A program made the position numbers and the translations under genes. The notes beneath the pieces were generated by a model, which worked only from the letters and a program-made list of their open reading frames with translations, ran no database searches and was not told the DNA's origin. 64,000 bases of DNA from Adiantum capillus-veneris. Its lineage: Eukaryota; Streptophyta; Polypodiopsida; Polypodiales; Pteridaceae. The DNA is taken from contig CM043945.1 in the NCBI GenBank assembly GCA_014529385.2, positions 151,689,741 to 151,753,740 on the forward strand. Reading direction: 5' to 3'. Positions 54,721 to 64,000 of the stretch are shown piece after piece. The stretch's first letter is position 1. The number at the start of each line of letters is the position of its first letter.

Positions 54721-55337
54721 CCGGAATATTCTTTTTTTGTCGGAATATTATGGCCGGACGGCGGCCGGAAAGTGTTCAGAAAACAACCGGTCGATTGGCC
54801 GGTGGCCGGTAGTCGATGGCCGATGGCCAGTGGTCGGAAGTCAATGGCCGGTGGCCGGTGGCCGAAGTCAATGGCCGGTGGCCGGTGGCCGAATTCAAAA
54901 GCGGACTTGTCTTCTCAAGGGCGGCCACACATGGGCGGATTGGAGGGTCCGATTTGGACTTATTCGCACAAGGGCGGCTACACATGGGTGTCTCTCATAA
55001 GAGAGGGCAGCCCTTTTGGCCTATAAAAGGAGGCCATTTCTACACACATTTCATAGTGTGAAGTTGATGCAACAAGGTGAGTGTGAGGTGGTGAGAGTGA
55101 AGCAAGGCGGGAGCTCCATTAAGGGTATAATCCCTTTGTAAACTACTTCTTGTTTTGAAGTACTAAAGCCATTGAGTGGCTGCTTTCCCGTGGACGTAGC
55201 CCACATTGGGTGAACCACGTATATCGTGTGTACTCTCTCTCTCTCTCTCTACTCTATAATCTCGTGTATATAAATCTGTCTCTCTCCATTAAGTAATCTA
55301 CTCAATTATCTATTTAGCTACGTCTTATTTCCTAACA
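54721..55337 (+). repeat. Copia LTR C (5'-truncated)
   Basis: It matches LTR A from CCGGAATATTC onward to CCTAACA and lacks the first 200 or so bases of U3. Followed by ACATT (55338-55342), matching the left flank of LTR A. Confidence 0.93.
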
Positions 55338-55342
55338 ACATT

Positions 55343-58300
55343 GAGCTAGAATCACAAAAGAATGTGCAAGCAAAGACTGCAACACAAGAAACCAACAACC
55401 TAGAAATTCAACTAGATGATCAAGTAGTGGCTAACACCACTAATGATGCAAGGTCAAGATCACAATTTATGGCACCTATCCCAGAGATAGATGAGCCATG
55501 TCCAAATGAATTGTGGGAAGCGATTAGAAGTGCAAAAGATGGAAGTGCGACTTTCCAATCTGCACCCATAACTGAGGGCAATACAGGGCATGAAGTCTAT
55601 CAAGGAGACATTCAATCTCTAAATGGAGATGCAGGGACGGAAGTTTCAATTGAAAGCAAACCAGAGTCCTTGAAGACCTTACCCTCATACATAGGAGAAC
55701 ATGAGGTAGACTCAGAGACTTGAGTGGTGCCATCTCTGAGGAAAGCCATATCCAAGATGATGGATACAAAGAGTATGCAAGAGTTGATGTTAGCTTCAAT
55801 ACAATGCACCATTACTCTATCTGAATTGCTTAAGATTAGACCACATGTATGGGATGAAGTAGGCAACAATGTGGGGAAGATGGGATTAAAGATACCTCTT
55901 CAAGATCTACCCTCAAATGAACAATCAAACAAAACTCAACAAGAAAGTGCAAACGATAAACCTGTGCCAATAAACAAGGCGGGGGAATATTGTGAAGGAG
56001 AAGAAGGAAACACCACCTTACCTGTGGAACACAAAGGAGTTAAAACATTGGCTATACTTGATAGTGGGGCTGGAGTAGCCATAGCCACAAAAGACATTTG
56101 GGAAAAATGGGGTAGACCAGCGCTTAGGAAAACTAGAATGAAGCTGCAACTTGTAGATGGATACGTGGAAAAAACTCTCGGTATCTTAGAGCAAATTATT
56201 GTGACTTCTTGTGGAATTGAATATGAACATACATTTGCAATAGTAGATTTTGGAAAAGGGAACAATTTTGATATCATTTTAGGAAGACCTTTCATGCGTC
56301 AACTTAAGATGGTTCAAGATTGGGGCTATGACTATATCTACTTGAGACATAAAAAGATCACCATAAAAATAAGGATAAAAGACCATAGATATAGAGATGT
56401 GAATAGAACTCCTTTAGAAGAAATTTACTCTACTATAGTCAATGGGAAAGAGATACATGCGTGGCTACAAACCAAACAAAAACTTTGGATGTGTGGTGCT
56501 TCGAAGTGTGGAAGCTCAGTGAAGGAGGATTGCATCCTAGAAAGATCAATGGACAATGAAGCTTACATACTGGAACCCTTTCCAGAGAAATTATTTGAGC
56601 CATTTGGATGGACTCAAATATTGGCAACCTTGGATGTGTGTGTAAATGAGCTAACTCCAACCAAATTCTTTGATGAGGAAGGCTATGATATAACTCCCGT
56701 ATTTACAATAAGGGTGTTAAAGGAAGCTAATGAAGTTTGTGAGTATGAAAGCAGAAAAAGTGAGACAGATAGCTACATCCTGGAGCATGAGGCAAAATTG
56801 AAAACGAAGGAAGCAGAGAAACCACAAGAATATGTCATTATTGACATACCTGAAGAAACAACAAATGCTGTTACAAAGAAGCCGACTCTAGAAAAAGTGC
56901 AAATGAAAGTAGATGAAGGAGAAAAGCTTCCAAGTTCAATGGCAAATCTTCAACAAACGCAAGATCAAAAGAAGAACAGGGACAAGGAAGAAGATGGACT
57001 ATCTCCTACGATGATCAAATTCAATTTATGCGGACAAACAGGGCTCAAGGTTACATGTTCGGCCGCAATTGATCCTTATGCTACTAAGAATCTAATGACT
57101 TATGGAACGTGGATCATGATGGGAAAGCCACCAATCAATGATCTAGAAGAAACAGTTTACACAAGTTCATAAATACCGATTCCTAGCTTTGGAGTGGCAG
57201 AAACTGTACTCAAATTGAGTACCAGGGAGTATAAAGGTACTTTCCACATAATCAACTCCCATCATATCAAAGAGAGTCTGGTCCTTAAAGAAAGTTGGAG
57301 GAACATCTTCTTTCGACAACAATCAAAAGCTTCAACAACAACAACAACGATAAGAATCCATGAAGCTTCTCAAATCCATGCAGAGAAGAAATCGCCAACC
57401 ATCGCGGAAAGAGGTAAAGCAAAGGTAAACATTGAAGTATATCAACCTCGCTCGACAAATTTACCTTCAACGAGCTTCCATCAAATTTCCCATGAAGCCT
57501 CTACATCAAGAGCCACACCATCAACAATGCAATGGAAACCAAAGAAAAAAGTCTATCAACCAAAGTTTCCATCACAAAAAAGCATCCAGAAAAAGCCGAA
57601 GAATGTCGAGCAGGTGTTGGTATCCAAAGAGCACATCCAAGTCAAAGACCCAGTTTGGATACATGAAACACGGGTTCAACCACAACAACAAAAAGTGACA
57701 GGGTGGATAGCATCAAATGAGTCAATCATTGCTCAAAGCTACTTCCAAGGAAACACTAATGTTTGGGCCAAAAAGCCTAAAGTAACAGCCTGGACCTACC
57801 CACCTCAACCAACGAGTTCTACAAGGAACAAGAAGCGCTATCTACGGAATACAAAATACTCAGGCAAGCGAAAAAACACCAACAAAAGGCAAACAAAAAG
57901 ACCTTCCAAGCGGGCAACGCGAAAAGTTTGGGTACCGAAATCATACTTCAACGAAGATACGCAACACAAATAGGTGAATCAGCGGATGATTCCAGTGAAG
58001 CTACTTGAAGCACAAGGATTCTATGAAGGTAACACCCAAATATGGTTACCCAAAGTAGTTGCTCAACCTAGAGCCACTAAGACCAACCAAGTAGCAAAGG
58101 ACCCCACACAAAGACAATCAACAACAACAAAGAGCCAATGGAGACTAAGCACAACCAAGGGAGAAACAACCTCAAAATGGATCCCTCGTCTTCTACTACA
58201 AAAGCAAGGCTTTTACAATGGTAATGGCCAAGTATGGATACAAAAGCCTAGTTTCCATCAGGTCAAGGGAGCAACTCATGAAGCAAGAACAAAGTGGGTC

Positions 58301-58516
58301 CCAAAACCACTGTTGAAAACTCATGCTCCTCACAAAGAAGAAAAAGTAAAGGTACAACAATGCGGCCTCCTTAAGGAACATCCCATGCAACAAAAGAAGC
58401 TAGAGGAAAGTATGCCAACTTACTTGAAAAGATGGTGGCATCCAAAGACCAAAGCAATGATAGAGGCCTTAATCTCAAGAACTTATGGCATCGGGTTTCA
58501 GGCCATGAGCAGGTAA
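55343..58516 (+). pseudogene. Element D ORF, 3' part: protease, protease-like relic and WxPK repeats, no RT
   Basis: It continues the 42974 frame without shift; only in-frame stops at 55721, 57170, 57971 and 58514 interrupt it. A clear aspartic protease motif, LAILDSGAGVAIATK, is at about 56045-56090, with ILGRPF at about 56277. A second, degraded protease-like segment (CSAAIDPYATKNLMT) is at about 57058-57100. From 57.5 to 58.45 kb, basic Gln/Lys-rich sequence carries repeated Trp motifs: VWAKKPK, KVWVPKS, QIWLPK, KWIPRL, QVWIQKP, KWVPKP. No RT, RNase H or integrase lies between the protease and these repeats. With the 5' part, the frame is about 1930 codons. Confidence 0.8.
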
Positions 58517-59656
58517 GTCCAAGTTGCCATTAAAAATACATGGCATAAAAGTCAAGAGTCGGGCAACTGAGCCACTAAATGAGCAAGGCATTAGTCCCAA
58601 AGCTTCAAGTAATATTCTCTGTGGTCTAAGAGTCTTAGCTATTCTAGGTACTGCTCAAGGTGAAGGAGTTGAGCATATTTATGTTGTGTCGCTGATGCTG
58701 GTATAGGTGAGCATAAGAGTCCAAGTCTATGTATTTTAAGTTTGGTAAAGTAAAGAAGAGAGTCCAAAAGACATCACGCACTATGCATAGTGAGTAATGA
58801 GTGGAGAAGCTTCAACATCAAAAACCCTTCTTGGAAATGTGGAAGCTATTGAGATATCCTTGGATATCACATGTGCTACATTTGTTCCTTGAAGCACCCA
58901 GCAACTCATTTTTCACACCACATGATTTTCTTGAAAGAACTCTTGTGTGCATATAGAGTGTCCCATAATTGGCACTTGCATTACGCACTCTTACTTTATT
59001 TCTCCCAAGCACTCACCATGCATGAACATGTACTCAAATTCCACGTGTTCAACCCCAATAAGAGCGTATACCAAAGGCATTTTTTCCCACTGGGTTTTTC
59101 CCTTTGGTCATTCAGGTTCTAGACCCTAATTTAGAAACACCCATCACTATTCTATTGTATATATTCCTTCCATCAAATGAAACCAATAAAGAATTTGTTA
59201 CACGATCTTCAAAGAGATAAAGTGGGGCCACATTGTTCTCAACTACGCTTCGACAAGAGCAGCTCTTATCTTCAAAGATACCAACAAAGCTCTATTGACA
59301 AAGTGGCAAAGAAATCAAATTGGAGATGCCAGTGCACACATGTCAAAGTCTCAAACATTTTGAGATACGAGCTCCAATAAAAAGTCAACTGCACCAGGTC
59401 GCAAAGTATCCAAAGAAGCAGGTATCATCGACCAACTGCACAAATGGAAAGGTAAAGCAGGATGTGCAACAACATGCACAAATGCCTCGTCCACAACATC
59501 CAAATCACAAAGAACACATGTTCATCAATCAAAGGCAAATGGGCACCTCATTTGAAAAAGCAAAACATGCCATATATAACTCCATTAAGGAAGGGGGGAG
59601 TCTCATCAACAAGAAGACTAGACTACAAATGGTCGTGTCAAGGGACGACACAAGCT
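58517..59656 (+). other. Element D region between ORF and polypurine tract
   Basis: Decayed, possibly formerly coding sequence with short open frames such as 59320-59658, none with a recognisable domain. Confidence 0.4.
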
Positions 59657-59669
59657 AGGAAGGGGGGAG
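59657..59669 (+). promoter_or_regulatory. Polypurine tract of element D
   Basis: AGGAAGGGGGGAG directly precedes TGTTTGGAGG, the presumed LTR start. It resembles the tract at 9773. Confidence 0.65.
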
Positions 59670-60574
59670 TGTTTGGAGGTGATAACAACATACAAGTGCC
59701 CACCTAGCCAAGGCACCCGTTGGCTCAACCAAAGTTTTGATGTGGTCACATTATTTTTCCGATGTTTAATACATCAAACCCTGTAAAAGCCTAATGTCAA
59801 TCGTCTATATCAAGTCTAAGTCAAAGATGTAATTTTTCCAATGATGTATGTAAAGGTCCATGAGAGGTTGGCTGTCGGCCAATTTAGAAAGCCCTAGGTA
59901 TATAATACACTAAGGTTAGTGTGAAAAGGGAGATTATTTTTGAAGATAAGTGACTATTGCATTACGCATAGAGAGCTGCCTCTTTGCTCAAACTTGTAAT
60001 CATCGCTTCTGTGGCTACGGTAATCCAAATTCAGTTTTGTTTCTTGCATTGTGTTCCTCTTACTCTGCTTTTTCATTCAAGTGTAAGCATTCAAGATTCG
60101 GTGAAGGTTTCAAACGCATCCGTTTAGGACTTAAATCGTTGTTTTGAGTGTTTATATGCGTATTTTATGTTGTTTTGACCCTAGGAGAGGCTTTAGGGAC
60201 CCAAAAACGACCCTTTAGGATCATCCGCTTATTGTTTTTGCGTACTGTGAGAAGAACGATCACGATCTTTGTACCTCTCCAGTATGTTGTGACAGTGATA
60301 GGACATGTTCCTGATAGTCCCCTGTAGCTTCCCTTCAAGTTTCGTGCGATTCCGATATGATTTGCATGGTGAACGGGCGTGATGACTGTAGAGCTGTGTA
60401 GAAGGACATATGCAGATTACTTGGCTTTAGTGCGATTGATTTGCTTGTAGAGTTAGTAGTTGCATCTCTTCGAGTTCACTTCATTAGGGTTGACATCCTA
60501 ATGAGTTTCCATGCCTCATCCAAATCGCTTCCCCTGTATCGATAATTTTATGTTGATGCTTGAGAGCTATGCTA
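59670..60574 (+). repeat. Probable 3' LTR of element D (or related element)
   Basis: It starts TGTTTGGAGG after the polypurine tract. A TATA box (TATATAAT) is near 59899. A palindromic core (GATCACGATCTTTGTACC, 60258-60275) resembles the element D leader. The final part (TTTCCATGCC, CGATAATTTTATGTTG, GAGCTATG) aligns with the end of the element C LTR. The right end is inferred from that alignment. Confidence 0.55.
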
Positions 60575-60599
60575 TGGACGTCCGTTGCGGCGACCCGCA
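60575..60599 (+). promoter_or_regulatory. Possible primer-site remnant
   Basis: TGGACGTCCGTTGCGGCGAC follows the LTR-like block where the element C site lies in the alignment. The match to a tRNA 3' end is poor and copia gag sequence begins right after, so this is tentative. Confidence 0.25.
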
Positions 60600-63500
60600 A
60601 ACAAGGATGTTGCAAGTCTTGATGCAAGGATTGATGCTATTAGAGTTGTTTTGCAACAAGCTCGTTGGGATGTAAAGGATGCGTAGGCTCATGCATTGAT
60701 TGCGTTGTCTGTGAAGCGCACCATTGTTCCTCACATCCGTTCAACAAAATCCGCAAAACAGGCTTGGGATATATCGGCTGGTCTTTATGCAAGTCGCAAT
60801 GAGGCTAAAATTGCTTTGCTGCGTAAAGAGTTGGAGTCAAAGATTATGCATGAGGAAGATGATATGGACACTTTTCTTGCTAGTGTCAAGGATATCAATG
60901 AGCAAATCATTTCTGTAGGTGAAGTCATTTCAGACAGTTCCTTAATGCAGACTGTTCTTGATGCCTTACCAGATTCCTACCAGACTTTTGCTAGTACTTG
61001 GAAACTTATGACCCAAGGAAATCCAGAAGTTGTCAAGTTTGATGCATTATGCACATTGCTGTTGCAAGAGTCACTTTCCAGAAAAAACAGGACTAGACAG
61101 TGTGCAATTGAATAGGCTTTTATTGCTTCTCAAAGAAAGGGTGGTAACAGCAATGCAGCCACTTCTTATGGTTTTGCTGCGAGTGGCAAAAATACTGTTT
61201 CTAATGCTTCTGCTGGCAGCAATTTGTCTGGAAACTTTGGTGATAAGGGCCAAAAAAAGATGCGTTGCCATTATTGTAAAGCAAATGATCACTTGATCAA
61301 GCAGTTGCCGAAGGCCAAAGAGGCTAAGAAGAAAGAGGGTGGTTCCACTACATATGCAACCATTGTTGAGTCTTCTGTGAAAGGAGACTGTGTTGCTGAT
61401 GTTGATACAGAATGGGCTTTTAGCGTAGAGTGCACTTACAATCCTGATGTCCATGATGCATGCTTATCAGTTGCTCCAGATTCACATGTGTGGTATTTCG
61501 ACAGTGGTGCTACAAAGCACATTACCTCACATCGTGAATTGTTTACCTCTCTCGAGTCTGTCCCCCATGGGAATTTTGTCACTTGTGCCAACAATGCCTC
61601 TTATCCAGTTCGGGGAGTTGGAAAGACTGTGCTTACTCCTGATAATGGCAGTTCCTTCACACTTGTTGATGCACTTTATGTACCTGGGATCAAGAAGAAT
61701 CTCTTATCTGTATCCACACTTGCTAGACTTGGACTTGTAGTGAAATTTGTGGATGACAGATGTACAGTTCATGATCTTAGTTTTGGTGATGAAATTGTTG
61801 CATTTGGCCTTTTGTGCCGTGGGCTGTATAAGCTCACTTTGTATGAAAAGTGTGGACAAAATTTTGCAAATGCTGTTGCAGATTCAAGGGCTATTTCAGA
61901 TGCAAAAATTTGGCATGCACGTTTTGGTCATCTAAATTTTGCCAGTTTGCTGCGTTTGCAAAAATCTGATATGGTTGCTTCTTTGCCGCCTCTTGAAGCA
62001 CCTGTCAAACATGTTTGTGAAGGTTGTATTCTGGGTAAAATGCAGCATTCTAAGTTTCCAAAGGATGGTTCAGTTAGGGCCACATGCAGGTTGCAGCTTG
62101 TGCATATGGATGTTTGTGGGCCCATGCAAACTCCGTCCTTTGGCAATTACCTATACTTCGTGAATTTCATTGATGATTACTCCAGGCATGCATGGGTATT
62201 TACGCTTAAAGCGAAGTCCGAAGTTTTTATGTGCTTCAAACAATTTCTAGGTATGGCTGAAAATGTCTCAAAATGTACTATGGGCACCCTCCGTTCTGAT
62301 CGAGGGGGGGAGTACATGTCTCATGAATTTAATGTATTTCTGGCTAGTCGTGGGATAAAACACCAACGTACAGTGCCTTATACACCTCAACAAAATGGTG
62401 TTGCTGAGAGGAAAAACAGATCACTGACGGAAATCGCACGATGTATGGTCAAAAGTCAAACTTTGCCGCATTCTTTTTGGCTTGAGGCCATCATGTGTGC
62501 CACTTATGTACTTAACAAGTGTCCTACGAAAGCTTTGCAATCTATTACTCCATATGAAGCATGGCATGATAGAAAGCCTTCTATTGAGCACATGCATGTT
62601 TTTGGCTGTTTGGCATATGCTTTGGTGCCACAAACAGAGTGCAAAAAATTGGATGATAAGGCTGTCAAATGTATTTTTGTTGGTTATAGTGCTGAAAGCA
62701 AAGTTTACAGGTTGTATCATCCGCAAACAAAAGGTATTTTGGTTTCACGGGCTGTAGTGTTTGTGGAAGATTCTGTTCAGCCCTTGCTGTCATGTACTAG
62801 AGACAGTAATGTAAGCTCACATGACATTTATGACACTTTGTTGCCTCTTTTCAGTGGTGTAAATACGAATGTAAGTTCTAATGAGGCAAATGTACAACCT
62901 ATGGGGGTTTCTGAAAATGTTTTAGATCAGCCTATTATTGATGCAGATGTACATGATGTACTTGATGAGGAAAGGGCTGAAAATGTACATGATGCAGATG
63001 ATGCAAATGTTTTATTATTGATGCAAATGTACATGATGTACTTGATGAGGAAAGGGCTGAAAATGAGCAGGCTAGAGGTATGCCAAAATGGCTGGTGCAC
63101 AATTTGTGTGACAGTAAATTGGATGCACCTCTGTCTAGTCGTACTCCTTCAGGCTCTCGACATGCATCTTATGCATGAGTTTGTTATGCTTTGGCTATGT
63201 CTAGCTTACATGATGTTGAGGAGCCTCTGTCTTTTGATGAAGCATAGAATTCAGAAAATTGGATGGCTGCCATGCAATCAGAATATGATGCACTTATAGA
63301 AAATGACACATGGACTTTATGTGATTTGCCTCCTGGCAAAAAGGCCATTGGTACGAAGTGGGTTTACAAGTTGAAACGCAAGCCAGATGGTGAGATTGAT
63401 CGCCATAAGGCTCGACTTGTTGCAAAGGGTTATGCACAGCAAAAAGGCATAGATTATGAAGAGACTTTTGCTCCCACTTGTCATATGACTACTGCGCGTT

Positions 63501-64000
63501 TTCTATGTGCATTGGTAGCTCATTTTGGTTGGGATGTACATCAATCAGACATTATTACTGCTTTCTTGAATGGTGGCATATTTGAGGAAGTTTATGTAAC
63601 GCAGCCTCGCAGTTTTGTCATAAAAGGACAAGAGGACAAAGTGTACAGATGTAAGAAGGCTTTGTATGGGTTGAAGAAAATCTCATCATGCTTGGTAGGA
63701 GAAAGATGACACTCATTTGGTTAAACGAGGCTTTCCTAACAGTCCAACAGAAAGAACATTGTATGTAAAGCGTGAGGATCATGTACTTCTCATTGTGGTT
63801 CTTTATGTCGATGATTTGCTGATCATTGGACCAAATGAGAGACATATTTTTGAATTTAAGGCTGATTTGAATGCTACTTTCAAGATGAAAGATTTGGGGC
63901 TGTTGCATCATTACTTGGGTATACAGTTTAAGCAGTGTGATGGTGGTATTGCCTTGTGTCAGAAAAGTTACATAGAGACATTGCTATGTAAGTTTGAACT
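60600..64000 (+). pseudogene. Second Ty1/copia Gag-Pol (5'-truncated, runs off the window)
   Basis: Gag enters without its N-terminus (ARIDAIRVVLQQARWDVKDA) and has TAG stops at 60684 and 61113, both likely from CAG. The knuckle is CHYCKANDHLIKQL, with Leu replacing the last Cys. Next: protease FDSGATKHIT (about 61498), GAG-pre-integrase WHARFGHLNF, and integrase (HMDVCGP, RSDRGGEY, NGVAERKNR). An 80 bp tandem duplication at 62934-63065 shifts the frame by +2. RT resumes at 63263 (KKAIGTKWVYKLKRKPDGE), with TGA and TAG stops just before. A further small frameshift near 63690 precedes LYVDDLLIIG (about 63803). Catalytic motifs are intact but the ORF is broken. The element differs from the copia at 46.5 kb. 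Confidence 0.9.
62934..63065 (+). repeat. 80 bp tandem duplication inside copia pol
   Basis: A 52 bp stretch starting ATTATTGATGCAGATGTACA at 62934 recurs at 63014 with one substitution. The 80 bp offset is not a multiple of 3 and accounts for the frame change between integrase and RT. Confidence 0.9.

Overview
The window looks like nuclear DNA of a land plant with a large, repeat-rich genome. Almost all of it is transposable elements nested in one another, separated by very long CA/GA microsatellites. No intact host gene, tRNA, rRNA or CRISPR array was recognised. Plant origin is supported by the Ty3/gypsy and Ty1/copia lineages present, by primer-binding sites matching plant initiator Met-tRNA (21902, 46448) and tRNA-Asp (12879), and by plant-type LINE zf-RVT tails. 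A Penelope-like element without a visible endonuclease and a TTAA-flanked piggyBac-like element lean towards a fern, lycophyte or gymnosperm rather than a flowering plant; that is inference only.

Layout. 1-4.4 kb: a decayed gypsy pol fragment (element A), interrupted by a 1.3 kb TTAA-flanked element and followed by a second protease-like domain and a Trp-Val-Pro-Lys repeat region. 4.4-10.2 kb: element B, a gag-like, coiled-coil-rich relic with a long leader, a polypurine tract and an LTR-like block. 10.2-12 kb: a LINE remnant and a GA repeat. 12-20.3 kb: element C, with a tRNA-Asp primer site, a long asymmetric leader and a broken ORF without reverse transcriptase (RT). 20310-29228: a complete young chromovirus with 1.6 kb LTRs and ACTGT target duplications. 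29-34.5 kb: mostly unassigned, with a 579 bp tandem duplication and microsatellites. 34.6-40.2 kb: a Penelope-like element between direct repeats. 41.5-60.6 kb: element D, a gag-protease polyprotein without RT, split by a composite Tork-type copia insertion (45581-55337) that contains a second gypsy remnant and a LINE remnant. 60.6-64 kb: a second copia element running off the window.

Elements A, C and D share a C-terminal W-[VI]-P-K repeat region, and A and D also have an aspartic-protease-like motif just before it. C and D have no recognisable RT or integrase, so they probably depended on an autonomous relative for mobility. The leaders of B and D carry a short palindromic core repeated about every 270-290 bp. 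Many premature stops fit C-to-T decay at CAG or CGA codons, as expected for methylated plant transposons. The most noteworthy observations are the piggyBac-like insertion, the repeated leader palindromes, the RT-less D polyprotein, the Penelope-like element and the three-LTR copia composite.
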